Assembly (NCBI GenBank): GCA_947258985.1
Contig: CAMYKI010000011.1
Span: 1-61,793 of the forward strand
Direction: 5' to 3'
From: an uncultured Acidimicrobiaceae bacterium
GTDB lineage: Bacteria > Actinomycetota > Acidimicrobiia > Spongiisociales > UBA5794
DNA length: 61,793 bases
Shown in pieces: positions 35,193-44,818 of this stretch. The position numbers and the translations under genes were made by a program. How positions within the stretch are numbered: position 1 is the stretch's first letter; every line of letters begins with the position of its first letter. The notes beneath the pieces are model-generated. The model did not search any database. It was given only the letters and a program-made list of their open reading frames with translations, and was not told where the DNA came from.

Positions 35193-36182
35193 GTGACAAG
35201 TCCCCCCGCAACTCAGATACGCATTCGCGTTCCCAGTAACCACCTAATGGCGGATCTACTCGGCGAGCGCGACGCATACCTCGATCAAGTCGACGCCGCC
35301 TTCGGTGAGGCGCGCATTGTCGCCCGGGGCAACGAAATCGTTATTGAGGACTTCGGAAACTCCAGCACGGGCGAGATGGTGCAAACCGTATTTGATGAGC
35401 TGCTCATCCTGGTTCAGGAGGGCGAGTCTCTCGACGAGGACCGCGTGGCCCGCGTCATCGAGATGGTCAAGCAGGATGTTCCCTCGCCCTCGGGTGTCTT
35501 CACAGACTCGATCAAGGTGGGTCGCGGCAAGCACGTCCGGCCCAAGACCCACGGCCAGAAGAAGTACGTAGATGCCGTGCGCGATAACACGATGATCTTC
35601 AGCATCGGTCCCGCCGGTACCGGTAAGACGTACCTGGCAATGGCGTGTGCAATCGAGGCTCTCCAGTCCGGGTCGGTGCGGCGCATAATCCTCACCCGGC
35701 CGGCGGTCGAGGCGGGAGAGCGGCTGGGTTTCCTGCCGGGGGACCTCACTGCCAAAGTCGATCCGTATTTGCGGCCCCTCTACGACGCTCTATACGAGAT
35801 GCTCGGCCCCGAAGAGACGGCCCGGCTCATGGAACGGGGAACTATTGAGATAGCTCCGCTCGCTTATATGAGAGGACGGACGTTGAATGACGCCTTCGTT
35901 GTACTCGACGAAGCGCAGAACACGTCGCCAGAGCAGATGAAGATGTTTCTGACGAGGCTGGGGTTCAACTCGAAGATGATCGTTACCGGCGATATCACCC
36001 AGGTCGACCTGGACGACGGCAGACGTTCCGGTCTCAGGACGATCAGGAGAGTGCTGCGGAACATCAACGGGATCTCATTCATCGAACTGACCGGTGACGA
36101 CGTTGTGCGACATCGCATTGTCGCCGCGATAGTCGAGGCATACCGTCGTCACGAAGAGAAGCGACGGGGCAAGGACGCGTGA
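35193..36182 (+). CDS. PhoH-like ATPase
   Basis: The 329-aa product has the PhoH P-loop SIGPAGTGKTYLAMA near residue 135, Walker B AFVVLDEAQNTSPEQMKMFLTRLG and TGDITQVDL. Members are predicted RNA-associated ATPases; phoH-pgpH-ybeY-corC-era is a conserved block in this phylum. It begins with GTG at 35193 and its stop overlaps the GTG start of the next gene. Confidence 0.92.
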   Translation: MTSPPATQIRIRVPSNHLMADLLGERDAYLDQVDAAFGEARIVARGNEIVIEDFGNSSTGEMVQTVFDELLILVQEGESLDEDRVARVIEMVKQDVPSPSGVFTDSIKVGRGKHVRPKTHGQKKYVDAVRDNTMIFSIGPAGTGKTYLAMACAIEALQSGSVRRIILTRPAVEAGERLGFLPGDLTAKVDPYLRPLYDALYEMLGPEETARLMERGTIEIAPLAYMRGRTLNDAFVVLDEAQNTSPEQMKMFLTRLGFNSKMIVTGDITQVDLDDGRRSGLRTIRRVLRNINGISFIELTGDDVVRHRIVAAIVEAYRRHEEKRRGKDA

Positions 36183-38668
36183 GTTTCTTCCGGCGCTACG
36201 CCATTCCGCTGAATCTGCTGGTGATAGCAGTGACGATGGTGTTCGTTGGAGCATCGCTCATTGTGGGTCGCGCTGCAGCGGCGCCGCCCGTGGACATCGC
36301 CGCCGGGTTGCCATCGCCTGAGGACTACATCGCAACCCGGACGATCGAGATCACCGACGAATCGGCTACGACGAGCGCTCAAGAATCGGCCCGGCTGACA
36401 ACACCCAGCGAGTATTCGATAAACCCGGAGATCATGCCCCGGGTACGAAGCGACATTCTCCGGTTCTTCGAAGACGTCGAGGACCTGGCTTTCTTGACCG
36501 CCCAGGAAGCGGGCGCCGTCCAGGAGCGCTCCGAGTTACAGAAACTCGTCGACCTGGTCACCGAAGGGGCATCAGCCACCGAGATACTGGTGACCGAAAC
36601 TGAAGACACAGTCGTGCTCGTAGGTACGGTCGTTGAGGGTGACTCCCGTGCGCTGGTCATTGCCGCCATCGCCGAGGTTGACGGTCGCACGATCGACGAC
36701 TCGCTCCTCGAGACGGTCGAGGCACCACCGGAGACGACGAGTTCAACGACGTCGACCAGCACAACAGAGCCTGCCGAGGACGGCGAAACCACTACGACAA
36801 CGACGACGACCACGACGACGCCGCCGGAGACAACGACAACCACTACAACCTTGCCGCGACGCGAGGTGGAAGACTGGGTAGACGCTCTCGCTTCCGACTA
36901 TCCAACGTTGCGCGATGACGGAACGATCCTCGACTTTGTAACCCTCTACAATATCGACCTTGACCGGGTCGCCGCCGGCGAAGAACCGCTGTTTGGCGAA
37001 ATCGTTTCCGCCACCGACGATCTGGTCAAAGACCTCATGAGCGGCGGGATCAAGCAGACGGATCTCGACGATATCCGTGCAGAGTTGCTTGGACCGTTCC
37101 CGCCTGTCTTCATCCCGGCTCTCCCCGTGGACGAACAGCAGATCGCCCATGCGGCGATAGGGCGGCTTGTCGCCGACCAGTTGGAGACGAATGAATTCAA
37201 GGACGAGGAACTAACGGCGCTGGCCGAAGAGGCCGCGGCTGCTGAGGTCGTTGATGTGACCGTGCCGTTCCTTTCGGGATCTCTGATTGCACGTCAGGGA
37301 GAAACCTTGAACGAGGTTCAGGTCGAGGCGATCCTCCTGTTGGATCTGGCGGAAAGAGAACTAGGAACTTCGCGCAAGGCGATCGTGTTCCTGGCAGGGC
37401 TGACGGTTGCCTTCACTGCGTTCTTTCTCTGGCGCCTCGCCCCAAAGAAATGGTCCCAACCCAAGCACTTTTCGCTGCTCGGGATTCTCCTGGTGCTGGC
37501 GGCGTTGACGTCGAGGCTGCCGGAGCTGCTCAATCCGACCGAAGGAGAGCCGAGCCAGGTGACCTTTGCCATCCCGGCCATGCTCTTCGGCTACGTGGCT
37601 GCCATCCTCTACGACCCGCGGACCGCGGTCCTCATGGCCGTGCCGGTGACCACATTCGTCGGTATCTCAACCGGTGACGCGGCATTAACAGTCTTCGTTG
37701 CCGTTGCAACGGTAGCTCCCGTTGCGTTTGTCTCGTCCGTTTCCAGCCGCCGGCAGTTGCGTATTGCAGTTGCTGCGGCGGCGCTGGTCCTCGCCCCGTT
37801 CGGTGCTGCCATTGCGTGGCTCTTCCGCGGCTGGGAGACCTGGCCCGAAGCTGCGGCGTTCGCTCTGCTCGGCGGAATCGTCGGTGGTTTGATGGCCCAG
37901 GGTCTCGTGTCCTTCCTCGAGAACCTATTCCGCATAACCACAACGCTGACGTTGCTCGACCTGGTCGATAGAAACCATCCGGCGCTTCGACTCATCGAAG
38001 AGAAGGCGCCAGGAACGTTCAACCACTCCATTCTTGTGGGCACCCTCGCCGGGAAGGCTGCCAGAAGGATCGGGGCGGATCCGCTTCTCGCCCAGGCGGC
38101 GGCGTTCTATCACGATCTCGGCAAGGTCGAAGACCCGGTCTTTTTCATAGAGAACCAATTCAGCATTACCAACCCTCACGATCAGCTCGAGCCCATCGAG
38201 TCGTCCAAGATCATCCGCGGCCATGTGACGGACGGGTTGAAGCTGGCCAGGCAATATCGGCTGCCCCCAGAGATCTCCGCAGGCATCCGGTGTCATCACG
38301 GGACCGGGCTCATGCGTTACTTCTACCACCAGGCGCTCGAGGCCGACCCCGATGTCGACCCTCAGTTGTTCCGGCATCATGGTGAGAGGCCAAAGAGCAA
38401 GGAGTTGGCAATTCTGATGATCTGCGACTCCGTTGAAGGCGCCGCCAGAGCACACGCCCAGCAGCAGGAACCCACGCAGGAGAGCATCACCAAGGTCGTT
38501 GATTCGGTTGTGGGGGAGAAGCTCGATGACGGGCAGCTCGACGAGGCGGATCTCACGTTCGGGGATCTGACGGCGGTGAAGGCGGCCGTGGTCGATGCCC
38601 TGATCGGCTACTACCACACAAGGGTGCCCTACCCCGGCTTCCCCGGCGCTCAGGCAGAACCAGTTTGA
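36179..38668 (+). CDS. pgpH: 7TM-HD protein, PgpH-like c-di-AMP phosphodiesterase
   Basis: The 829-aa product has a first membrane segment near residues 8-28, an extracellular 7TMR-HDED domain, seven membrane segments at about 400-590, and a cytosolic HD domain (HSILVGTLAGKAARRIG and AAFYHDLGKVEDP, near 615-650; later HHGTGLMRYFYHQA). PgpH/YqfF members hydrolyse c-di-AMP. An unusual Thr/Pro/Glu-rich linker at about 183-222 interrupts the extracellular domain. Translation couples to phoH before it and ybeY after it. Confidence 0.9.
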   Translation: MSFFRRYAIPLNLLVIAVTMVFVGASLIVGRAAAAPPVDIAAGLPSPEDYIATRTIEITDESATTSAQESARLTTPSEYSINPEIMPRVRSDILRFFEDVEDLAFLTAQEAGAVQERSELQKLVDLVTEGASATEILVTETEDTVVLVGTVVEGDSRALVIAAIAEVDGRTIDDSLLETVEAPPETTSSTTSTSTTEPAEDGETTTTTTTTTTTPPETTTTTTTLPRREVEDWVDALASDYPTLRDDGTILDFVTLYNIDLDRVAAGEEPLFGEIVSATDDLVKDLMSGGIKQTDLDDIRAELLGPFPPVFIPALPVDEQQIAHAAIGRLVADQLETNEFKDEELTALAEEAAAAEVVDVTVPFLSGSLIARQGETLNEVQVEAILLLDLAERELGTSRKAIVFLAGLTVAFTAFFLWRLAPKKWSQPKHFSLLGILLVLAALTSRLPELLNPTEGEPSQVTFAIPAMLFGYVAAILYDPRTAVLMAVPVTTFVGISTGDAALTVFVAVATVAPVAFVSSVSSRRQLRIAVAAAALVLAPFGAAIAWLFRGWETWPEAAAFALLGGIVGGLMAQGLVSFLENLFRITTTLTLLDLVDRNHPALRLIEEKAPGTFNHSILVGTLAGKAARRIGADPLLAQAAAFYHDLGKVEDPVFFIENQFSITNPHDQLEPIESSKIIRGHVTDGLKLARQYRLPPEISAGIRCHHGTGLMRYFYHQALEADPDVDPQLFRHHGERPKSKELAILMICDSVEGAARAHAQQQEPTQESITKVVDSVVGEKLDDGQLDEADLTFGDLTAVKAAVVDALIGYYHTRVPYPGFPGAQAEPV

Positions 38669-39129
38669 TGGACATCATCTTCACGGATGAGCAAGACGAC
38701 CCGTTGCCGAGAGGTTCCTTCGTGGACCTGGCACGTGTCGCCATGGAAGCCGAAGGGCTGCCGGAATCCACCGAACTTGCCATCACGCTCGTTGACGAAA
38801 CACAAATGGCGCAGCTCAATGCCGAGTACATGGGCAAGACCGGGCCAACCGACGTCCTCTCGTTCCCTATCGAAGACTGGGAGGCCGCCGGTGAGCACGG
38901 CGATGCCGGCGGACCGCCCCTGCTTATCGGAGACGTTGTAGTGTGCCCCAGCGTCGTTCATGCGAACTCGAGTCGGGCTGGAGTAGCCTTCGAGGATGAG
39001 ATGGCGCTCATGGTCGTGCACGGCATCCTTCATCTGCTCGGTCGGGATCACATGACCGATGCCGAGGCGGAGCTAATGGAACAACGCGAACGGGAAATAC
39101 TCGCAATGGTGGGGCGGAGCCGTCCATGA
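38668..39129 (+). CDS. ybeY: rRNA maturation endoribonuclease YbeY
   Basis: The 153-aa metalloprotein has the family zinc motif HGILHLLGRDH (H-x3-H-x5-H) near residue 115 and QLNAEYMGKTGPTDVLSFP before it. YbeY takes part in 16S rRNA 3' end maturation and ribosome quality control. ATG 38668 overlaps the pgpH stop by one base; the corC ATG overlaps its stop by 4. Confidence 0.95.
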   Translation: MDIIFTDEQDDPLPRGSFVDLARVAMEAEGLPESTELAITLVDETQMAQLNAEYMGKTGPTDVLSFPIEDWEAAGEHGDAGGPPLLIGDVVVCPSVVHANSSRAGVAFEDEMALMVVHGILHLLGRDHMTDAEAELMEQREREILAMVGRSRP

Positions 39130-40289
39130 CGACGATTGCCCTGGTCTTCTCTGCGCTCCTGATACTCCTCAACGGTCTTTTGCGGGCCGCGGGGTCTTCT
39201 CTGGTCCGCACCCCGCGAGCCGACGCCCTCCATGATGCCCGCAACGGCGATGGGCGCGCTGAGGAGATTGCCACCCTTCTCGCCGATCGGCCCAGAATCC
39301 AGCCGGCTCTTGGCGTCGTCTCCACGGGGCTGTTGGTGCTGGCCGTCGTACCGGCGGCATGGGCCCTCACCAGGACAAGCGACGGCACCGTGTTAGCCCT
39401 CAGCCTGGTCGGGCTCGGGATAGTCCTGGTTCTTTTTGGCGACATTATTCCGAGGACGCTGGGGCGCAATCGTCCCCGAACCCTCGCCTATAGGTTCTCC
39501 TGGCTATTAGTGCCGGCGATCAAGATCGGAGAGGCGACCGGCGACCTCATCACGGACTTCGATGAAGACGAGGAAGATGACGAAAGCCGCGAGACCGAAG
39601 CTCATGAACGTGAGCTCATTTCGCAGGTGATCGACTTTGCGGACGCCATCGTGCGCGAGGTAATGGTGCCTCGACCCGACATGGTCACGGTACACGGGGG
39701 CACCTCTAGCGGAGTCGCCCTCGATTTGATCCTCGAAGAGGGCAAGTCCCGAATCCCTGTTTACGGCGAGGACACCGACGACATCCTCGGCGTCCTCTAC
39801 GCCCGCGATCTCCTGCAGCTCTGGGATTCGGAGGCCGGACCGCGTCAGGTAAAGGACCTGATGAAGGATGCCTACTTCGTCCCCGAGACCAAACGTGTGC
39901 CGGATCTCCTCCGGGAGATGCAGGCCAATCAGGTGCACATGGCTATAGCCGTCGACGAATTCGGCGGGACCGCCGGCCTGGTCACGATCGAGGACTTGTT
40001 GGAGGAACTCGTCGGCGAGATCGCAGATGAGTACGACGACGAAGAGCCGATGGTGATCAATGAGGACGACGGCTCCTACCTGATCGACGCCAGGCTTGAT
40101 ATCGACGATTTCGGAGAACTCGTTGGTTCGACGATTCCGGACGAGGATTGGGACACCGTCGGTGGGCTGATTCTGGGTCTGGCGGGCCGGGTTCCGGCAG
40201 AGGGTGAGAAGTTCGAGTTCAATCGGCACACGCTCACCGTCGAGCGCGTTCAGGGTCGCCGAGTCGCGCAGATTCGATTGCACCCGTAG
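39126..40289 (+). CDS. CNNM-CBS-CorC family membrane protein
   Basis: The 387-aa product has a CNNM-like N-terminal membrane region (residues ~1-140: VFSALLILLNGLL, GLLVLAVVPAAWAL, SLVGLGIVLVLFGDIIPRTLG), two CBS domains (~190-320: MVPRPDMVTVHG, GLVTIEDLLEELVGEI) and the C-terminal CorC_HlyC domain. The family is linked to Mg2+/Co2+ efflux or homeostasis; older hemolysin names are historical. An acidic stretch FDEDEEDDE joins membrane and CBS parts. Confidence 0.9.
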   Translation: MTTIALVFSALLILLNGLLRAAGSSLVRTPRADALHDARNGDGRAEEIATLLADRPRIQPALGVVSTGLLVLAVVPAAWALTRTSDGTVLALSLVGLGIVLVLFGDIIPRTLGRNRPRTLAYRFSWLLVPAIKIGEATGDLITDFDEDEEDDESRETEAHERELISQVIDFADAIVREVMVPRPDMVTVHGGTSSGVALDLILEEGKSRIPVYGEDTDDILGVLYARDLLQLWDSEAGPRQVKDLMKDAYFVPETKRVPDLLREMQANQVHMAIAVDEFGGTAGLVTIEDLLEELVGEIADEYDDEEPMVINEDDGSYLIDARLDIDDFGELVGSTIPDEDWDTVGGLILGLAGRVPAEGEKFEFNRHTLTVERVQGRRVAQIRLHP

Positions 40290-41161
40290 TGCGCTCCGGA
40301 TTTGTCTCCGTTGTCGGGCGCCCCAATGTGGGCAAGTCCACTCTCGTGAATGCCCTGGTGGGTGAGAAGGTTGCGATCACCTCCTCACGACCCCAGACAA
40401 CGCGGAACACCATCCGGGGGATCCTCACCACCGATGAGACCCAGATTGTCTTCGTGGATACTCCCGGGCTGCATCGGCCCCGGACGGCGCTGGGCAACCG
40501 GCTCAACAGGCTCGTCTACGGATCCCTCGAAGAGACCGATGCAGTGCTGTTCGTCCTGGATGCCACACAGCGCATCGGTCCCGGCGACAGGCTCATTGCC
40601 GAAAGGCTGCGCGAAACCGAGGCGACCGTTGTTGTTGTGCTCAACAAGACCGATCGGGCAGCCAAGGGCAAGATTCTGGAGCAGCTACAAGAGGCAGCGG
40701 AATGGGACTTCGCCGCCTATGTGCCGGTCTCTGCCCTCACCACCGATGGAATCGAGCTGATTCTCGACGAACTGGGCCCGCTCCTCGAGGAAGGGCCACA
40801 GTTCTTCCCCGCCGACGTACACATGGATCAACCGGAGAGGGTCTACGCCGGCGAGCTGATCAGGGAGAAGTTCCTCCACCGTCTCCGTGAGGAGCTTCCC
40901 CACTCGCTGGCGATCGTCGTCGAAGAGTTGGAGACCAGGGACAACGGAATGGTCTATGTCGGGGCCACCGCATACGTCGAGCGCAAGTCGCAAAAGGGGA
41001 TTGTCATCGGCAAGGGGGGCTCGCTGCTCCGGGAAGTCGGTGCAGAGGCCCGGGCTGATCTGGAGCGGTTCTTCGGCAGCTCGGTCTACCTCGACATCCG
41101 CGTCAAGGTTGAAGACGATTGGCAACGGCACGACCAACTCCTCGACCGTCTCGGGTTCTGA
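40289..41161 (+). CDS. era: GTPase Era
   Basis: Era binds 16S rRNA and times 30S maturation. The 290-aa product has G1 GRPNVGKSTLVN, G3 DTPGLHRP, G4 NKTD, and the C-terminal KH domain with IVIGKGGSLLREVG. It starts GTG at 40289, overlapping the last base of the previous stop codon. Confidence 0.96.
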   Translation: MRSGFVSVVGRPNVGKSTLVNALVGEKVAITSSRPQTTRNTIRGILTTDETQIVFVDTPGLHRPRTALGNRLNRLVYGSLEETDAVLFVLDATQRIGPGDRLIAERLRETEATVVVVLNKTDRAAKGKILEQLQEAAEWDFAAYVPVSALTTDGIELILDELGPLLEEGPQFFPADVHMDQPERVYAGELIREKFLHRLREELPHSLAIVVEELETRDNGMVYVGATAYVERKSQKGIVIGKGGSLLREVGAEARADLERFFGSSVYLDIRVKVEDDWQRHDQLLDRLGF

Positions 41162-41177
41162 ACCCCGTCCCCTCCCG

Positions 41178-41224
41178 TTCTTGCGTAGCTGGTGCCGGGA
41201 TACCGGCACCCCGTACGCAAGAAC
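41178..41224. terminator. Long perfect-armed hairpin between era and recO
   Basis: An outer 11-bp stem GTTCTTGCGTA/TACGCAAGAAC encloses an inner 8-bp stem GGTGCCGG/CCGGCACC with a GATA loop. No T-run follows, so it may be a processing site, a REP-like palindrome or a weak terminator in an otherwise tight operon. Confidence 0.5.
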
Positions 41225-41249
41225 AGAAAGGGGTACTAGGTTCAGTCGT

Positions 41250-41969
41250 ATGGGTATCCGTCACGACCAAGGCATCGTCCTGCGTTCTTACCCGTTCGGG
41301 GAGGCAGACAAGGTTGTCGTGCTGCTGAGTCCCAACCACGGCAAGCTGCGAACCGTCGCCAAGGGCATTCGGAAGACGAAGAGTCGCTTCGGGGGGAGGC
41401 TCGAGCCCTTCAGCCATGTCGACCTGGTCCTGTATGAGGGCCGCAATCTCGATACGATCACGCAGGTGGCCATGATCGAGGCTTTCCATCAGCTCCGCTC
41501 GGATCTGGACCGGGTTGTTGCCGCGGGAACCATGGTGGAGGTAGCCGATGCGGTCGCCCAGGAGAACGAATCCTCCGTCCGTCTCTTCTTGCTGCTGCAA
41601 CGTGGTCTCCGGGCGCTCGAGACGGGACCGGCGCATCCGGATCTGGTGACGGCCTACCTGTTGAAGGCAGCAGAGACAATCGGCGTGGCTCCAGCGCTGG
41701 ATCAGTGCGCTGGGTGTGGTCGGAGCGACGGGCTCAATCGGTTCAGTTTCGGTGCGGGCGGGGTGGTGTGCGACCAATGCCGGACGCCGGGTGCATATAG
41801 CCTGCGCGCCGGGCTCACCGGGTACCTGGCGGCTCTTGCCGGTGCGGATCTTGCAGAGCTACCTGGAGCGGATGACAAGTTCTCCGGAGAAGCACGAGGT
41901 GTCGCCCGGCGCTTCGTCGAATACCATCTCGAACGACAAATTCAATCCATGGCGGTGCTCGATGTATGA
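41250..41969 (+). CDS. recO: DNA repair protein RecO
   Basis: RecO loads RecA with RecR and anneals single strands. The 239-aa product starts MGIRHDQGIVLRSYPFGEADK, the OB-fold signature, and contains a CxxC...CxxC zinc finger (CAGCGRSDGL, CDQCR) near 158-180. It overlaps uppS by 8 nt. Confidence 0.94.
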   Translation: MGIRHDQGIVLRSYPFGEADKVVVLLSPNHGKLRTVAKGIRKTKSRFGGRLEPFSHVDLVLYEGRNLDTITQVAMIEAFHQLRSDLDRVVAAGTMVEVADAVAQENESSVRLFLLLQRGLRALETGPAHPDLVTAYLLKAAETIGVAPALDQCAGCGRSDGLNRFSFGAGGVVCDQCRTPGAYSLRAGLTGYLAALAGADLAELPGADDKFSGEARGVARRFVEYHLERQIQSMAVLDV

Positions 41970-42717
41970 AGGACTCGACATGGCCCGGGTGCCCCGTCAC
42001 GTCGCGATCATCATGGACGGCAACGGGCGATGGGCCAACGCCCGCGGTCTCCACAGAACCCAGGGACATGCCCGCGGCGAGCCGGCGCTGTTCGACGTCA
42101 TCGATGGCGCCCTTGGGATCGGTGTCGAGTGGCTCACTGCGTACACCTTCTCGACCGAGAACTGGTCCCGGGACGAGTACGAGGTCGACTACTTGATGCA
42201 GTTCAATGTGGATCTGCTCCAGCGGCGCCGCGATGAACTGCATGCCAAGGGGATCCGGATCCATTTCATCGGAGAACGCGACGACCCGAGGGTTCCGCAG
42301 GAGCTGCGCGAACGGATCAACGACGCCGAAGAACTCACCAGCGGCAATGACCATATGCACATGGTCTTTGCCTTCAATTACGGGGGAAGAACCGAACTGG
42401 TGAAAGCTGCCCGGCGCATTGCCGACGATGTCATGGCCGGCAGGCTCGACCCGGCTGAGATAGATCATGCTGCTATCGCCGCCCGCCTCTACCTGCCCGA
42501 CATGCCCGACCCGGATCTGGTCATCAGGACCAGCGGGGAGCTCCGGACCTCCAACTACCTCCTCTGGGAGGCGGCCTACTCGGAGTACGTGTTCACATCT
42601 GTGCTGTGGCCTGACTTCGACAGGCAGACCCTCGTCGATTGCATCATCGAATACCAGTCACGAGATCGAAGGTTTGGCGGAGCCATTGACGCGGCCGGCG
42701 CCGAGGGGGACGGCTAG
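41962..42717 (+). CDS. uppS: Isoprenyl (undecaprenyl) diphosphate synthase
   Basis: The 251-aa cis-prenyltransferase makes the lipid carrier for cell-wall sugars. The signature [13 protein letters not shown] lies near residue 12, then STENWSR and the Arg-rich [20 protein letters not shown] near the C-terminal half. ATG 41962 is within the recO end; a shorter ATG at 41980 is possible. Confidence 0.94.
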   Translation: MYEGLDMARVPRHVAIIMDGNGRWANARGLHRTQGHARGEPALFDVIDGALGIGVEWLTAYTFSTENWSRDEYEVDYLMQFNVDLLQRRRDELHAKGIRIHFIGERDDPRVPQELRERINDAEELTSGNDHMHMVFAFNYGGRTELVKAARRIADDVMAGRLDPAEIDHAAIAARLYLPDMPDPDLVIRTSGELRTSNYLLWEAAYSEYVFTSVLWPDFDRQTLVDCIIEYQSRDRRFGGAIDAAGAEGDG

Positions 42718-42733
42718 CACTTCCGCTCGATGC

Positions 42734-42761
42734 GGCCCGGCAAGTCCTATCATGCCGGGCC
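42734..42761 (+). terminator. Hairpin between uppS and glyS
   Basis: GGCCCGGCA pairs with TGCCGGGCC around a 10-nt loop, ending 21 nt before the glyS ATG. There is no T-run; too little space exists for a T-box. It could partly separate glyS expression from the upstream operon. Confidence 0.4.
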
Positions 42762-42782
42762 AATCCCCAATCTGGATCTGAT

Positions 42783-44087
42783 ATGTCTATCGACTTCGAC
42801 ACCATCGTCAACCTTGCCAAAAAACGCGGCTTCGTGTTCCAATCTTCGGAGATCTACGGCGGGCTTCGTTCCGCATACGATTACGGCCCCCTCGGTGTCG
42901 AGCTGCTTCGCAATGTCAAGGAGCAGTGGTGGCACTCGATGGTCCGGATGCGAGACGACATTGTCGGCATCGACTCCGCGGTTATCCAGTCGCCATCGGT
43001 ATGGGAAGCCTCCGGGCATCTTGCGTCGTTCACGGATCCGCTTGTCGAATGTACAAACTGCAACAACCGGTTCCGAGAGGACAAGCTCGAGTCTCTGGAG
43101 CAGTGCCCGTCGTGCGGCAATCGGGACACGTTCACGGAGGCGAAGAACTTCAACCTCATGTTCAAGACCCACATGGGTCCTGTCGAGTCGGCCGACAACG
43201 CCGTGTACCTGCGCCCGGAAACTGCACAAGGCATCTTCATCAACTTCGAAAACGTGCGGCGCACGTCGCGTCTCAAGTTGCCGTTCGGGATCGCCCAGAT
43301 CGGCAAGTCGTTCCGCAACGAGATCACCCCCGGCCAGTTCGTGTTCCGCACCCGGGAGTTCGAGCAGATGGAGATGGAGTTCTTCTGCCGCCCGGAGGAA
43401 GCCGATGAGTGGTTCAAGTACTGGATCGATGAACGCAGACGCTGGTACATCGACCTCGGGATGAACGAGGACAACCTGCGCTTCAGAGAGCACGAGCAGG
43501 ATGAACTCTCGCACTATTCGGCCGGGACGTTTGATGTCGACTACCGGTTCCCCTGGGGCTTTGATGAGCTCGAAGGTATCGCCAACCGAACTGATTTCGA
43601 TCTCAAGGCTCACATGGAGCGCTCCGGAAAGGACCTCACGTACTTCGATCAGGAAGCGGGGGAGAGGTTCGTGCCGTACGTGATCGAGCCCGCCGCCGGC
43701 GCCACAAGGACGACCTTTGCCTTCTTGCTCGACGCATACGATGAGGAGGAGGTCCGCGGGGACACTCGCACCGTGCTGCGGCTCGACAAGAGGCTGGCCC
43801 CAATCAAGGTCGCGGTGCTGCCGCTGTCGAAGAAGCCGCAGTTGGTCGAGGTGTCCGCCGCGCTCGCCGCCGATCTTCGCCCGTTGTGGCCGATCGAACA
43901 TGATGTGACTCAGGCCATTGGTCGGCGCTACCGCCGCCAGGATGAGATCGGCACGCCGTACTGCGTGACTGTCGATTTCGACACGCTGGATGATCGGGCG
44001 GTCACGGTGCGGGATCGCGACACCATGGACCAGGACCGGGTTGCCATGGACCAGCTGGCCGCCTACCTGAACGACAAGTTGGGATGA
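42783..44087 (+). CDS. glyS: Glycyl-tRNA synthetase (homodimeric class II)
   Basis: The 434-aa synthetase charges tRNA-Gly. Class II motifs are visible: motif 1 region around [13 protein letters not shown], motif 2 [11 protein letters not shown]...[14 protein letters not shown], motif 3 near the C-terminal catalytic end [24 protein letters not shown] zinc-like pair lies at about 90-115. The C-terminal anticodon domain begins [14 protein letters not shown]. The 4-nt overlap couples it to the methyltransferase. Confidence 0.95.
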   Translation: MSIDFDTIVNLAKKRGFVFQSSEIYGGLRSAYDYGPLGVELLRNVKEQWWHSMVRMRDDIVGIDSAVIQSPSVWEASGHLASFTDPLVECTNCNNRFREDKLESLEQCPSCGNRDTFTEAKNFNLMFKTHMGPVESADNAVYLRPETAQGIFINFENVRRTSRLKLPFGIAQIGKSFRNEITPGQFVFRTREFEQMEMEFFCRPEEADEWFKYWIDERRRWYIDLGMNEDNLRFREHEQDELSHYSAGTFDVDYRFPWGFDELEGIANRTDFDLKAHMERSGKDLTYFDQEAGERFVPYVIEPAAGATRTTFAFLLDAYDEEEVRGDTRTVLRLDKRLAPIKVAVLPLSKKPQLVEVSAALAADLRPLWPIEHDVTQAIGRRYRRQDEIGTPYCVTVDFDTLDDRAVTVRDRDTMDQDRVAMDQLAAYLNDKLG

Positions 44088-44818
44088 GCCGGTACACCGG
44101 CTACGACTCGTTCGCCGAGATCTACAACCGTCATTGGGGCGGGTTCGCCAAGAGGGTCGTCCCAGCACTCGATAGCCTTGGTCTGTCCGATCTATCGCCG
44201 GGCGATCACATTGTCGATGTGTGCTGTGGAACGGGTCAGCTCGCAGCGGTTCTGACTGAGCGCGGTCTGCGCGTCACGGGTGTCGATGGTTCCGACGACA
44301 TGCTCAGCGTGGCCCGGCGCAACGCTCCCCGAGCTTCATTCGTCGCGGCCGACGTGAGGGCGTTCGCCGTTGACCCCCCAGCGCAAATGGCAGTTTCCAC
44401 GTTCGACTCCCTGAACCACATTCTCGACCTAGCGGGCCTGGAGCAAGCTCTCCGGTGCGTAGCCGGTGCCCTCGAGCGGGGCGGACGGTTCGTGTTCGAC
44501 CTGAACATGGACGAGACCTTCCGGGCGAACTGGCACGGCACCTTCGTTATCGATGAAGACCCCGATCTGGTGATTGCCAGATCGGAATACGATCCCGAGG
44601 ACCGGTTCGGATCGGTCTATCTCACCATGATGACCCGTGATCAAGATCTGTGGCACCGGTCCGATCTGGAACTCACGCAGCGGGCTTACACCAAGGAAGA
44701 GGTCCAACAGGCGCTGCACGGCGCCGGCTTTGGTTCGGTGGAGGACCATGACGCAGCCGACATCATGGAAAACGGCCAACCAGGCCGCCCATTCTTCGTT
44801 GCTGTGGTCGGCGACTAA
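44084..44818 (+). CDS. Class I SAM-dependent methyltransferase
   Basis: The 244-aa product has motif [17 protein letters not shown] near residue 45, [17 protein letters not shown], and motif [15 protein letters not shown]. It belongs to the general UbiE/Methyltransf_11-25-like group. The substrate is not evident. It is translationally coupled to glyS; its end overlaps the tail of the converging 44815 gene. Confidence 0.85.
   Translation: MSRYTGYDSFAEIYNRHWGGFAKRVVPALDSLGLSDLSPGDHIVDVCCGTGQLAAVLTERGLRVTGVDGSDDMLSVARRNAPRASFVAADVRAFAVDPPAQMAVSTFDSLNHILDLAGLEQALRCVAGALERGGRFVFDLNMDETFRANWHGTFVIDEDPDLVIARSEYDPEDRFGSVYLTMMTRDQDLWHRSDLELTQRAYTKEEVQQALHGAGFGSVEDHDAADIMENGQPGRPFFVAVVGD

Noticed and set aside
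42717..42782. T-box leader for glyS
   Set aside because: The 65-nt spacer is too short and lacks the T-box sequence; only a simple hairpin is there.
42750..44168. 472-codon minus-strand frame opposite glyS
   Set aside because: It mirrors the high-GC codon pattern of glyS and has no recognisable domain or start signal.
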